Assembly: GCF_008923185.1 (NCBI RefSeq)
Contig: NZ_WBMT01000005.1
Span: 248,001 to 312,000, forward strand
Length of the DNA stretch: 64,000 bases
From: Actinomadura rudentiformis
Lineage (GTDB): Bacteria; Actinomycetota; Actinomycetes; Streptosporangiales; Streptosporangiaceae
Reading direction: 5' to 3'
The notes under the pieces were generated by a model. That model was not told the origin of the DNA and ran no database searches. It saw only the letters and a list, made by a program, of their open reading frames with translations. Every line of letters starts with the position of its first letter. The stretch's first letter is position 1. Shown one piece after another: positions 16,509 to 25,031 of the stretch. A program made the translations under genes and the position numbers.

Positions 16509-17720
16509 ATGGCAGAGACGGAAACGTTGTTCAACCCGTTCGAGCCCGGCTTCACCGCCGACCCGTATCCGGCGTACCGCCTGCTGCGCGAGGACGACCC
16601 GGTGCAGGAGCACCCGCTGGGCTTCTGGTTCCTGAGCGATCACGAGGACGTCGTCGCGCTGCTGCGCGCCGGGCACTCGGTCGACGCGCGGCTGACGACC
16701 GTCGAGGGCGCGGCGCAGGAGCATTTCGCGCAGCTGGAACGGGACGGCCTCGACGTGATCAACATGTCCATGCTCGACCGGGACCCGCCCGACCACACGC
16801 GCCTGCGTTCCCTGGTGTCCAAGGTGTTCACGCCGCGTTCGATCGCCGCGCTCGAACCCGAGATCACGGGCCTCGTCGACGCCTCACTCGACCGGATCGC
16901 AGCGGCGGGCCAGGCCGACCTGGTCGAGGAGCTGGCGTTCCCGTTGCCCTTCGCGGTCATCTCGAACATGCTGGGCATGCCGCCCACCGACCACGTCCGC
17001 ATCCGCCGGCTGAGCGGCAAGCTCGTCCGTTCCCTGGAACCGGTCTTCGACCCGGACGTCCTCAAGGAGATCTCCGACGCCGGTGCGGAGCTGACGGCGA
17101 TCACCCGGGAGCTCATCGAGTGGAAGCGCGCCGACCCCGCGGACGATCTGCTCAGCGCGCTCATCGCCGCCGAGGACAGGGGTGACCGGCTCAATGACGA
17201 CGAACTCGTCGCCCAGGTCATCCTTCTCTACGTCGCGGGCCACGAGACGACCGTCAACCTGATCGCGAACGGCACGATCGCGCTGCTGCGCCACCCGGAC
17301 CAGCTCACGCTGCTCCGCGACCGTCCGGAGCTGGCGGGCAACGCCGTGGAGGAGTTCCTGCGGTACGACAGCCCGGTGCAGCAGACCAGGCGCATCACCC
17401 TCAAACCGCATGTCGCCCACGGCCGCGAGATCCCGGCCGGGGCCTTCGTCATCGCCTGCCTGGCCTCGGCCAACCGGGACGAGAAGTTCTGGGGACCCGA
17501 TGCCGACACGCTCCGGATCGACCGCGAGAACGCCCGGCAGCACGTGGCCTTCAGCGTCGGCCCGCACCACTGCCTGGGCGCCGCACTGGCCCGCCTGGAG
17601 GGCCGCGTCGCGTTCGAACGCCTCGTACAGCGCTTCCCGGACCTGGCCTTCGCAGGCGAGGTCGAGTGGAACGGCCGCATCAACCTACGCGGCCCCGCCA
17701 CCCTCCCCATCAAGGTCTAA
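16509..17720 (+). CDS. Cytochrome P450
   Basis: A 403-residue soluble bacterial class I P450, which would oxidise a small molecule using electrons from ferredoxin and a ferredoxin reductase. The I-helix oxygen motif AGHETT is at residues 243-248. The K-helix ExxR is in EEFLRYDSPVQ. The heme loop FSVGPHHCLGAAL has the axial Cys at about residue 355. Length and order are normal. It probably shares a transcript with the gene at 16002 and a TetR operator. Its stop codon overlaps the stop of the convergent SDR. No ferredoxin gene is adjacent. The substrate is unknown. Confidence 0.95.
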   Translation: MAETETLFNPFEPGFTADPYPAYRLLREDDPVQEHPLGFWFLSDHEDVVALLRAGHSVDARLTTVEGAAQEHFAQLERDGLDVINMSMLDRDPPDHTRLRSLVSKVFTPRSIAALEPEITGLVDASLDRIAAAGQADLVEELAFPLPFAVISNMLGMPPTDHVRIRRLSGKLVRSLEPVFDPDVLKEISDAGAELTAITRELIEWKRADPADDLLSALIAAEDRGDRLNDDELVAQVILLYVAGHETTVNLIANGTIALLRHPDQLTLLRDRPELAGNAVEEFLRYDSPVQQTRRITLKPHVAHGREIPAGAFVIACLASANRDEKFWGPDADTLRIDRENARQHVAFSVGPHHCLGAALARLEGRVAFERLVQRFPDLAFAGEVEWNGRINLRGPATLPIKV

Positions 17721-18511
17721 GGGAGGATCGAGTCCACATACCCGCCGTCGACCCGCAGCGCGCCACCCGTCGTGGCGGACGCAAAAGACGAGCTGAGGTA
17801 CACCACCATGTTGGCGATCTCTTCGGGCTCGATCAGGCGCTGCACAAGGGATTGCGGCCGGTGCGCCCGCATGAACTCCCGCTGCGCCTGCTCCCACGGC
17901 AGGTCACGGTCGACCAGCTGGTAGACGAAGTCCTCGACCCCGCCCGTGTGCGTGGGTCCCGCGATGACCGAGTTGACCGTGACGCCCGTCCCCGCGGCCT
18001 CCTTGGCGAACCCCCGGGAGACCGCCAGCAACGCCGTCTTGGACATGCCGTAGTGGATCATCTCCGTCGGGATCGCCACCGCGGAGTCGCTGGCGACGTA
18101 CTGGATCCGCCCCCATCGCCGTTCCGCCATCCCAGGGAGATACGCCCTCGTCAGCCGAACCGCCGCCAGCACGTTCACCTCGAAGAACCGCCGCCACTCC
18201 GCATCGGTGATCTCCAGCGCCGGCCGGGACTCGAAGACGCCCAGATTGTTGACCAGGACGTCGACGTCCGGCAGCGCGTCCACGAGCCGGCGCGCTCCCT
18301 CCTCCGTCGCGAGATCGGCCGCGACCGGCACCACCTGGGCCCCCGGAACCTCGGCCCCCAGACGTCCGGCCGCCTCTTCCGTGCCCTCCTCGCCGCGCCC
18401 GTTGACAGCCACCCGGGCCCCCGCCCGCGCCAGCCCGGTGGCGATCGCCGCGCCGATGCCCTGCGTGGACCCGGTCACCAAGGCCGTCTTCCCCGAAAGA
18501 TCGATCAACAT
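17717..18511 (-). CDS. Short-chain dehydrogenase/reductase
   Basis: A 264-residue classical SDR oxidoreductase. The cofactor motif is TGSTQGIG and the structural motif NNLG replaces the usual NNAG. Catalytic Ser (VASDSAVA) and Tyr-Lys (YGMSK) are present, and the C-terminus ends GGALRVDGGYVDSILP. The ATG at 18511 has GGAAGGG upstream and starts right before the Rossmann fold. It is convergent with the P450: the TAA of one and TAG of the other share two bases, so there is no intergenic space. NADP preference and substrate are unknown. Confidence 0.92.
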   Translation of the reverse strand: MLIDLSGKTALVTGSTQGIGAAIATGLARAGARVAVNGRGEEGTEEAAGRLGAEVPGAQVVPVAADLATEEGARRLVDALPDVDVLVNNLGVFESRPALEITDAEWRRFFEVNVLAAVRLTRAYLPGMAERRWGRIQYVASDSAVAIPTEMIHYGMSKTALLAVSRGFAKEAAGTGVTVNSVIAGPTHTGGVEDFVYQLVDRDLPWEQAQREFMRAHRPQSLVQRLIEPEEIANMVVYLSSSFASATTGGALRVDGGYVDSILP

Positions 18512-18770
18512 ACCCCAGCCCTTCCCCACCCCGGCCGGGCCTACCCGGATCGCCCAAGGGACCGCCGAACGGCCTGGCACGAACTCCACGAAGTTGGCGG
18601 GATCCAGTCCGCGTCCGCTCTGTCAACTCTGGTGCGTTCCATGAGACCGCTTCCGGTCTCTTGAGTCTCAAGTCTCCGAAGGCGGCCGAACGGGCGGGCA
18701 TTGTTGTCTCGTCGTGAGGGCGGGGTGACCGATTGTTCCCCTGCTCTCTAGGGATGAAGGAGGTGCCGTA
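18512..18770. other. Intergenic divergent region (259 nt)
   Basis: Separates the SDR (minus) from the SGNH fusion gene (plus). It contains an AAGGAGGTG ribosome-binding site just before 18771 and the direct repeat GGTCTC / GAGTCTC around 18655-18672. No gene, tRNA or clear promoter hexamers were found. Confidence 0.4.
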
Positions 18771-20075
18771 GTGGTCTCAGAGGACAGGCCCACGCCCCGC
18801 CATGCCGCGACTCCTGCCGACTTCGTCGCGGCCATGCGGCATTTGAAGACCTGGGCGGGATTGAGCTTTCGGCAGTTGGAAAGGCGCGCAGCCCAATTCG
18901 GGGAGGCATTGCCACGTACAACCGTGACCTCGGCATTGGCACGTGACCGCGTACCGCAGGAACATCTGGTCACCGCGTTCGCCCGAGCCTGCGGTTGCGG
19001 CGAAGCCGAAGTAGAGGAGTGGGCAGCAGCCCGCCGGCGCGTAGCCGTAGCAGAAGCGACCCCGCCCCCTCCAGAAGCCGAGCCAGAAAAGACGACGCCA
19101 CCAGTGACCGTTCAACAGAACGGCCTAGCCAGAAAGCTGTGGCGCGGACGCCTGGTGGTCGAGCTGGTAGCACTCGCGGTGCTGATCGCCGTGGTTGTGA
19201 CCCTCAACAACTCCTCAGATGGTCCGGCGCAGCGGCAACCGTTGTCAGCCGAGAGTGCCCAGCCGACGCCTCCCGCAGCCCTTCGCCTCCCACCCCCAAC
19301 CGAGGCTCAGTTGCGCAGGCCCCCGGCCGCTCCGCCCGGCGCGCCCACGGTGCTCTACGTCGGAGACTCGATCGCCGCCGAGACCTCCAGCGCGTTGACC
19401 TACTTCGTCCACCGCAGCGGCAAGGCCAGAGTCGTCTCTTCTACCCGTAAGCAGGCCGCACTGTGCGACTACCTGCGCCCGGATCGCCTGCCCGCCCTGA
19501 TAGCACGGACGAAACCACGCCTGGTATTGCTGCAGTTCTGGGGCCACAGCTCGACCACCACCGGCTGCACGGGCAGCGGAGGCCCCGGCAGCGACGAGTA
19601 CTTCACCCGCTACCTCTCCGCCGCCCGGCAGGCCGCTCAGCAGATCGGCCAGGAGGCCAAACGCCTCGGCATCCCTCGCCCCCGCATCGTCTGGATCCTC
19701 CAAGGCCCGGACCGTGCTCGCCCGGACCGCGTCCGCCGCCTGAACGAGGAGGTCTACCAGCCCGTCGCCGACGAATTCGGCGACCTCGTCTCCGACGCCG
19801 GCCATCAGATCAGCCTGGCGGCCAACGTCTACGAGGTGGTCCGCGACGGCCGCTACCGCTGGACGGCCTTCCTGCCCTGCGACGAAACCGAGCGCCGCTA
19901 CGGCCTCTGCAGCCACCCACGCGCGTTCGGCGGCGTCACCCAACTGCACCCCGACCACGACTCCCGCCAGCTCTGCCGCAGCACCAGCACCATCCGCGAC
20001 CGCTGCACAGTCAACTCCCCCGGAGTGATCCGCTACACCACAGTGATCGCCCAGACCGTGACCGGGACGCTGTGA
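18771..20075 (+). CDS. HTH - transmembrane - SGNH hydrolase fusion
   Basis: A 434-residue protein of unusual build. Residues about 14-88 resemble the small helical XRE-like N-terminal domain of actinomycete proteins (FRQLERRAAQFGEALPRTTV...LVTAFARACG). Then come a Pro/Glu-rich linker, one transmembrane helix (about 129-145) and a Pro-rich outside linker. The C-terminal SGNH/GDSL-like domain carries nucleophile block YVGDSIAAE (Ser 200) and a late Asp/His block LHPDHDS. The hydrolase domain should lie outside the membrane. A good Shine-Dalgarno (AAGGAGGTG) precedes the GTG start. Possible roles are acyl-ester or cell-wall O-acetyl hydrolysis coupled to an inside HTH; this is inference. No operon partner was found. 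Confidence 0.78.
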   Translation: MVSEDRPTPRHAATPADFVAAMRHLKTWAGLSFRQLERRAAQFGEALPRTTVTSALARDRVPQEHLVTAFARACGCGEAEVEEWAAARRRVAVAEATPPPPEAEPEKTTPPVTVQQNGLARKLWRGRLVVELVALAVLIAVVVTLNNSSDGPAQRQPLSAESAQPTPPAALRLPPPTEAQLRRPPAAPPGAPTVLYVGDSIAAETSSALTYFVHRSGKARVVSSTRKQAALCDYLRPDRLPALIARTKPRLVLLQFWGHSSTTTGCTGSGGPGSDEYFTRYLSAARQAAQQIGQEAKRLGIPRPRIVWILQGPDRARPDRVRRLNEEVYQPVADEFGDLVSDAGHQISLAANVYEVVRDGRYRWTAFLPCDETERRYGLCSHPRAFGGVTQLHPDHDSRQLCRSTSTIRDRCTVNSPGVIRYTTVIAQTVTGTL

Positions 20076-20097
20076 GCGCCCACCCCGGGATGGGTGC
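20076..20097 (+). terminator. Weak hairpin after the SGNH gene
   Basis: GCGCCCACCC / GGATGGGTGC, one G-T pair and one C-A mismatch, begins one base after the stop codon. There is no T-run. A weak candidate terminator. Confidence 0.3.
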
Positions 20098-20239
20098 CTA
20101 AATCAGCCCACAACGGCGCGAGTGAAGTGCGCCCCGAGGCGTCCCGCCTATCCGGCCCAGCACGCGACAGCCCCGGCTCGGTGTCCGCATTCTTTCGGTG
20201 TCCCACTGAGCACGCCGGCGAACGAGCCGTCAGGCGATG

Positions 20240-20800
20240 TCAGTGACGGCCTAGTAGCAGCGGCATCCATACTGCGATGTTGCCGATGACTACCAGAATC
20301 ATGGAGCACTGCAGGAACGAGTGCTTGCGCCAGATAATCCTGGAGAGTGCAATCAATTGCGTGCTCAGGACGAGTTTGTTGGGTTGACCGTGTCCGCTCT
20401 CTAGGGCGTTCACCAAATCCGCCGGATCCCAACGCCGCAGATGCCCGAAGTATACGTAGTTGCGGCGCCAGTTCCGTCGCGCCTCTCGGCGATTGAGCTG
20501 CGGGAAAACCGCCGACCCCGCAAGGATGATCGCACATACCAGCAGCACAATGCCGATTCGGAAAGTCCAGACCTCCAAGCCCGTAAGCCGGCTGAGCCGC
20601 TTCCCAGACCCCGCGAAGACAACGATCATGCTCAGCATCGCGGTTTCGAGCGTGAGGATCACAGAGGCCTTCGCGTCCACTTTGGCGGTCCAGTCATGCA
20701 ACGCCTGGTGAACACGCCACGCGTAGGTCTCGAATGCCTCCTGCTCGGGCTCGGACCGCTGGTCGTGTCGATCTGAGGTCTGGTGATCCGACGCAGTCAT
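20240..20800 (-). CDS. Pycsar-effector-like membrane protein (PycTM/DUF5706 type)
   Basis: A 186-residue membrane protein. The segment HDWTAKVDAKASVILTLETA followed by a first membrane helix (about 46-64), a second helix (about 80-98), a charged middle region (RREARRNWRRNYVYFGHL) and a third C-terminal helix match the DUF5706/PycTM family. These are membrane effectors of Pycsar anti-phage systems, activated by cCMP or cUMP. No uridylate/cytidylate cyclase gene lies nearby, so it is an orphan or answers a distant cyclase. Base composition is visibly less GC-rich than its neighbours, which suggests horizontal acquisition. It is convergent with the SGNH fusion. The family call is from memory of the signature, not from a search. 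Confidence 0.72.
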   Translation of the reverse strand: MTASDHQTSDRHDQRSEPEQEAFETYAWRVHQALHDWTAKVDAKASVILTLETAMLSMIVVFAGSGKRLSRLTGLEVWTFRIGIVLLVCAIILAGSAVFPQLNRREARRNWRRNYVYFGHLRRWDPADLVNALESGHGQPNKLVLSTQLIALSRIIWRKHSFLQCSMILVVIGNIAVWMPLLLGRH

Positions 20801-21022
20801 CTTCCCTCCGCTGCAGTGGCTCCACTCCCTAAGACGTCGCGGCGCGGCCGGGAGGATTCAGCGGTACGAGGATGTGTCCGTCAGGTAGTCACCTGAGACA
20901 GAAGATCGTCACCACTCGATACGTGCCCGCCATCCCCAGCCGGGCTAATGCGGGTTTAACCCCTTGGCTTGTCGAATTGCTTCTCGCTGGGGTGTGTGGC
21001 CTTGGCGGAGGGGAGCGATCGG
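20801..21022. promoter_or_regulatory. Divergent region with a 6-bp palindrome
   Basis: This stretch separates the PycTM-like gene from the lipoprotein/ABC operon. TCAGGT-AGTC-ACCTGA (20881-20896) is a perfect inverted repeat and a candidate operator. GGAGGGGAG precedes the lipoprotein start. No small gene is convincing here. Confidence 0.4.
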
Positions 21023-21532
21023 ATGTTGGTGCGGGTGTTGGGGCTGGTCGGGGTCGGGCTGGTTTTGGGGGCTTGCGGGAGTGACGGAGGGGGTGGAGTG
21101 GCTTCGGCTGGGGGAACGAAGGCTGTTTCGGCTTCGCCTTCTCGGTCGCTGTCGCCGGAGGAGGCGGAGCTCAAGTTCGCCCAGTGCATGCGGCAGAACG
21201 GGATCAACGTTCCGGATCCGAAGCCGGGGACCGACAAGCGGGACATACGGCTGGGCGGTAAGGGGGTGGACAGGAGCAAGCTCGAGGCGGCCATGAAGAA
21301 GTGCCGGCCGTTCCTTGAGGCGGGCGGGAAGATGCCCGATCTGAAGGATCCCAAGGTGAGGGATGCGGCGACGAAGTTCGCGCAGTGCATGCGGCAGAAC
21401 GGAATCAACATGCCGGACCCGGGGGCTGACGGGTCCATGAAGATCCCGCTCGGGGAGGGCATCAGCCGGGAGAGGGCGGACAAGGCCCGGGAGGCCTGCA
21501 GGCACCTCATGCCGAATGGAGGACGCAGGTGA
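21023..21532 (+). CDS. Lipoprotein with duplicated Cys motif
   Basis: A 169-residue secreted lipoprotein: signal MLVRVLGLVGVGLVLGAC with lipidated Cys at residue 18, then a Ser/Pro linker. The mature part holds two copies of a motif, KFAQCMRQNGIN-(V/M)-PDP, about 65 residues apart. Each is followed by another cysteine-containing helix (KKCRPF, REACRHLM), so four cysteines could form two disulfides. The ATG at 21023 has a strong GGAGGGGAG; a longer in-frame start would bury the signal. It overlaps the next gene by GTGA, so it is co-translated with an adaptor and an ABC exporter. Probable role: extracytoplasmic accessory factor of that exporter. Function is not known. Confidence 0.82.
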   Translation: MLVRVLGLVGVGLVLGACGSDGGGGVASAGGTKAVSASPSRSLSPEEAELKFAQCMRQNGINVPDPKPGTDKRDIRLGGKGVDRSKLEAAMKKCRPFLEAGGKMPDLKDPKVRDAATKFAQCMRQNGINMPDPGADGSMKIPLGEGISRERADKAREACRHLMPNGGRR

Positions 21533-22569
21533 AGGGGGCGGTGGCGGTTGTGGCCGTTGTTGTGCTCGCGGGCGGCGGGCTTGCGTTCGGGCTTAGTCGG
21601 GGGGACGGGTCTGAGGCCACGGCTGAGGAGCAGGCGCTGGGGACTGCGCAGATCACTCGGGGCGATCTGGTGGATAGCGAGAAGGTCGACGGGACGCTCA
21701 CTTATGAGGGTGAGCGTGTTGTGTCGGTGGGGGTGACGGGGACCGTTACGGCGGCTCCGGAGGAAGGGCGCGTTGTGCAGCGGGGGAAGACGCTGCTCAA
21801 GGTGAACGGGAAACCGGTCACGCTTTTTTATGGGGGTGAGCCGATGTATCGGGTTCTGAAGGAGGGGGTGGAAGGGAGTGATGTTGAGCAGTTGGAGAGG
21901 AATTTGGAGGTACTCGGGTATGGCGGGCTGACTGTCGATCGAGAGTTCACGGGGGCTACGGCGGCGGCTGTCGAAGAGTGGCAGGACGATCGGGGGCTGG
22001 AGGTCTCGGGGGTCGTTGATGTCGGGCAGGTTGTCTTCCTGCCGGGGGCGGCTCGGGTCAAGGACGTGAAGGCGGGGGAGGGCGCGCGGGCCGTGGCGGG
22101 GCAGGCCGTGATGACGGTTACCGGGGTGCGGCGGGTCGTTCATGTGGACCTTGAGGCCGAGAAGCAGGATCTTGCGCGGAAGGGTGCGCGGGTGGAGGTC
22201 GAGCTGCCGGACGGGAACGTGGTGCGGGGGCGGATCTCCAAGGTGGGGAACGTCGCGGAGAAGACGGGATCGGAGCAGAACGCCACGACCACTGTGGACG
22301 TGGAGATCGGGCTTGAGAAGGGTGCCAAGACGGGGCGGCTCGATCAGGCGCCGGTGACGGTGGAGTTGGAGAGTGAGCGGACGAAGGGTGTGCTGTCGGT
22401 GCCTGTGGAGGCGCTGCTCGCTCTGAAGGAGGGCGGCTTCGGGGTCGAGGTGGTGGACGGGACGCGGCGGGTGGTCGCCGTTACCACTGGGGCTTTTGGG
22501 GGCGGGCGCGTGGAGGTTCGCGGTGCCGGGCTCAAGGAGGGCATGAAGGTCGGGGTACCGGTCTCATGA
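21529..22569 (+). CDS. Membrane-fusion-type adaptor with peptidoglycan-binding domain
   Basis: A 346-residue membrane-anchored protein. The N-terminal anchor helix (about 3-23) is followed by a biotinyl-lipoyl-like hairpin start ([45 protein letters not shown]). Next is a PG_binding_1 domain ([16 protein letters not shown]...[13 protein letters not shown]), then beta-barrel and membrane-proximal regions typical of MacA/HlyD-like adaptors. It starts at a GTG overlapping the lipoprotein stop and ends overlapping the ATPase start (ATGA). It most likely links the ABC exporter to the cell wall. Glycine codons here favour GGG, unlike neighbouring housekeeping genes. Confidence 0.85.
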   Translation: MKGAVAVVAVVVLAGGGLAFGLSRGDGSEATAEEQALGTAQITRGDLVDSEKVDGTLTYEGERVVSVGVTGTVTAAPEEGRVVQRGKTLLKVNGKPVTLFYGGEPMYRVLKEGVEGSDVEQLERNLEVLGYGGLTVDREFTGATAAAVEEWQDDRGLEVSGVVDVGQVVFLPGAARVKDVKAGEGARAVAGQAVMTVTGVRRVVHVDLEAEKQDLARKGARVEVELPDGNVVRGRISKVGNVAEKTGSEQNATTTVDVEIGLEKGAKTGRLDQAPVTVELESERTKGVLSVPVEALLALKEGGFGVEVVDGTRRVVAVTTGAFGGGRVEVRGAGLKEGMKVGVPVS

Positions 22570-23249
22570 CCATTGTTGAGCTTCTAGGTGTGACCAAGGA
22601 ATATCCGGGGGTGGCCGCTCTCAAGGGCGTCGATTTGGTCGTGGAGCGGGGTGAGCTCGTTGCGATCGTGGGGCCGTCGGGGTCGGGCAAGTCCACGTTG
22701 CTGCACATGATCGGGACGCTGGACCGGCCCAGTGCGGGTGTGGTTCGTATTGCCGGGCACGAAGTCGCCGAGTTGAGCGATCGGGAATTGTCGGCCTTGC
22801 GGGCTCGGCATATTGGATTTGTGTTCCAGCAGTTTCACCTGGCGGATGGCGTCAGCGCGCTTGACAATGTCGCCGATGGGCTTCTGTATTCGGGTGTTCC
22901 GCTGAAGGAGCGGAGGGCACGGGCTGCGGCGGCCTTGGAGCGGGTCGGGTTGGGAGCTCGGGTGCGGCACCGGCCGAATGAGCTGTCCGGTGGTGAGCGG
23001 CAGCGGGTCGCCATTGCGCGGGCTGTGGTGGGCGAGCCGGATCTGTTGCTGGCGGACGAGCCCACGGGGAATCTGGACTCGGCGGCGGGCGAGGGTGTGC
23101 TGGAGTTGCTGGGTGGGCTGCATCGGGGTGGGACGACCGTTGCGGTCATCACGCACGACATGGAGATCGCGGCGTGGGCGCCGCGACGGGTGCGGGTGCG
23201 GGACGGGCTGATCGTCGCGGACGAGTCCGAACGGGTGTACGCGTCATGA
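22566..23249 (+). CDS. ABC transporter ATP-binding protein (MacB/LolD type)
   Basis: A 227-residue ATPase. Walker [10 protein letters not shown], signature LSGGERQR, Walker [13 protein letters not shown] and H-loop ITHD are intact. The family is that of MacB/LolD exporters, which drive mechanotransmission rather than import. ATG at 22566 overlaps the adaptor stop, and the 3' end overlaps the permease start. It should energise the FtsX-like permease that follows. Confidence 0.95.
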   Translation: MTIVELLGVTKEYPGVAALKGVDLVVERGELVAIVGPSGSGKSTLLHMIGTLDRPSAGVVRIAGHEVAELSDRELSALRARHIGFVFQQFHLADGVSALDNVADGLLYSGVPLKERRARAAAALERVGLGARVRHRPNELSGGERQRVAIARAVVGEPDLLLADEPTGNLDSAAGEGVLELLGGLHRGGTTVAVITHDMEIAAWAPRRVRVRDGLIVADESERVYAS

Positions 23250-24436
23250 GCGGGCTGGCGCCGGCGCGGCTGGACGGGCGGGACGTGGTGCGGGTCGGGT
23301 TGGGCGGTCTGAGGGCCAGGCCCACTCGGGTGGTGTTGTCGGCGCTCGGGATCGCCATCGGCATCGCCACGATGGTGTCGGTCATCGGGATCTCGTCGTC
23401 GAGCAAGGAGGAACTGCTGCGGCGCATCGACCGGCTCGGCACCAATTTGTTGACGGTTTCGCCGGGCGACACGCTTTTCGGGGAGAACGCGAAGTTGCCT
23501 GAGCAGGCGCCAGAGATGGTCGCGCGGATCGGACCTGTGACGCATGTGGCGGCGACGGGCACGGTGGACGCGTCGATGCGCCGGACCGACCGGATCGCCG
23601 AAGAGGTGACGAGCGGCATCGCCGTCCAAGCGGCGTCGGGGGATCTGCTGGGCACGCTGAACGTGTCGGTGCGCACGGGGACGTGGTTGAACGCGGGGAC
23701 GGGGCGTTATCCGGCGGTGGTCCTGGGGTCGGAGGCTGCACGGCGGATGGGCTTCGACCGGGCCGGCAGCCAGGTGTGGATCGGCGGCCGGTGGTTCAGT
23801 GTGATCGGGATCCTGCGTCCGGCCGAGCTGGCGCCGGAGATCGACCGTTCGGCACTGGTGGGCTGGGACGCCGCCGAGAAGTACCTGGGCTTCGACCGGC
23901 ATCCGACGACGATCTACGAGAGGTCGGCGGACGCCGCCGTGCCGGATGTGCGTGAGGTCCTCGCGCGGACGGTCAACCCGGAGAATCCAGAGGAGGTCGA
24001 GGTCAGCCGCCCGTCGGACGCGCTGGAGGCCAAGGCGGCCGCAGCCGGGGCGTTCACCAATTTGTTGCTGGGGTTGGGCGCGGTGGCTCTGCTGGTGGGT
24101 GGAGTGGGGGTCGCCAACACGATGGTGATCTCGGTGCTCGAACGGCGGCGCGAGATCGGGTTGCGGCGGTCCCTGGGGGCCACGAGGGGGCAGGTGCGAG
24201 TCCAGTTCCTGGCGGAGTCGCTGCTGCTGTCGGCGTTCGGCGGGATCGTGGGGGTGGTGCTCGGCACCGTCGTCACCGTGGGGTTCGCCCTCTACCGAGG
24301 CTGGCCGCCGGTCGTGCCCTCCTGGTCTCTCGGCGGGGCGCTGGTGGCCACTCTCGCCATCGGCACGGTGGCCGGTTTGTACCCCGCGATGCGCGCCGCC
24401 CGCCTGGCTCCGACCGCCGCACTGGCCACCGTCTGA
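23246..24436 (+). CDS. FtsX-like ABC transporter permease
   Basis: A 396-residue MacB-type permease. One N-terminal membrane helix (about 30-50, [20 protein letters not shown]) is followed by a large extracytoplasmic MacB_PCD domain. Three C-terminal helices with the FtsX signature ([33 protein letters not shown]) complete it. The ATG at 23246 overlaps the ATPase stop by ATGA. It completes the lipoprotein-adaptor-ATPase-permease operon, in which every junction is a 4-nt overlap. The likely role is export of a peptide, lipid or drug, or signalling to wall enzymes; the cargo is unknown. Confidence 0.92.
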   Translation: MSGLAPARLDGRDVVRVGLGGLRARPTRVVLSALGIAIGIATMVSVIGISSSSKEELLRRIDRLGTNLLTVSPGDTLFGENAKLPEQAPEMVARIGPVTHVAATGTVDASMRRTDRIAEEVTSGIAVQAASGDLLGTLNVSVRTGTWLNAGTGRYPAVVLGSEAARRMGFDRAGSQVWIGGRWFSVIGILRPAELAPEIDRSALVGWDAAEKYLGFDRHPTTIYERSADAAVPDVREVLARTVNPENPEEVEVSRPSDALEAKAAAAGAFTNLLLGLGAVALLVGGVGVANTMVISVLERRREIGLRRSLGATRGQVRVQFLAESLLLSAFGGIVGVVLGTVVTVGFALYRGWPPVVPSWSLGGALVATLAIGTVAGLYPAMRAARLAPTAALATV

Positions 24437-24625
24437 CGGTTGCGGAGGTCATGGGTGGTTGGGGGTGGTTGTCAGGAGTGCGGTGGCGCAAGGGATGAGG
24501 GCGGGTGGGGAGCAAGATCGAAACAGTTGAGGCGCGATTGGTGGTGCGCTCGGCCGAGGTGCGCTCGCCGGGGTAGATTTTTGCCCAACGACGACCGTTT
24601 CCCCGGGGGAGGTGCTTCCGCCGTC
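24437..24625. other. Intergenic stretch (189 nt)
   Basis: No gene seen. G-rich (GGGTGGTTGGGGGTGGTTG near 24450) and ending in GGGGGAGG before the next start. Confidence 0.3.
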
Positions 24626-24988
24626 ATGCCCGTGCCACGTCCGCTTCGCGACCGCTGCCGAGAGTTCCTGGGCATCGAGGACGAGATCCGCTACATCTTC
24701 CCCGCGTTCAGTTACGGGGGCGGTGCGGGATTCATCTTCGTGGTCACCGACAGCCAGGTCGCGGTGATCTCGACCGGGGCGCTCAGCCGGACCAAGCCCA
24801 AGAGCGTCTGGGGCAGTTATCCCCGCGGCACCCGGATCGGGCCGGTGGAGACGGGGACGGGGGCGTCGTTCGAGTTCTCGGGTGCCTCGTTCGAGGTCGA
24901 CGACGAGTACGTGGCGGTGATCAACGCGGCGGACGCGGAGGTCTTCGCGCGGGACAGCCTGCCCCGGGATCCGCTTCCAGATCTCTGA
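24626..24988 (+). CDS. Hypothetical protein (120 aa)
   Basis: A 120-residue soluble protein of unknown function. The sequence is beta-rich (IRYIFPAFSY, GFIFVVTDSQVAVISTG, ASFEFSGASFEVDDEYVAVIN), which resembles small PH-like bacterial domains; that is inference only. The ATG at 24626 is preceded by GGGGGAGG at a longish distance (about 13 nt). The upstream in-frame extension is Arg/Trp-rich and not protein-like, so it was not used. Same strand as the ABC operon but separated by 189 nt. Convergent with the RNase D gene (43 nt gap). Confidence 0.65.
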   Translation: MPVPRPLRDRCREFLGIEDEIRYIFPAFSYGGGAGFIFVVTDSQVAVISTGALSRTKPKSVWGSYPRGTRIGPVETGTGASFEFSGASFEVDDEYVAVINAADAEVFARDSLPRDPLPDL

Positions 24989-25031
24989 CGTTCAGCGGAT
25001 GGTCCCGGCCGGGCTCGTCGAACCCCGGTGG

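Noticed and set aside
15333..16796. TetR gene with a 280-residue N-terminal extension
   Set aside because: The extension is antisense to the 16002 and P450 genes, and the HTH starts normally at 15944.
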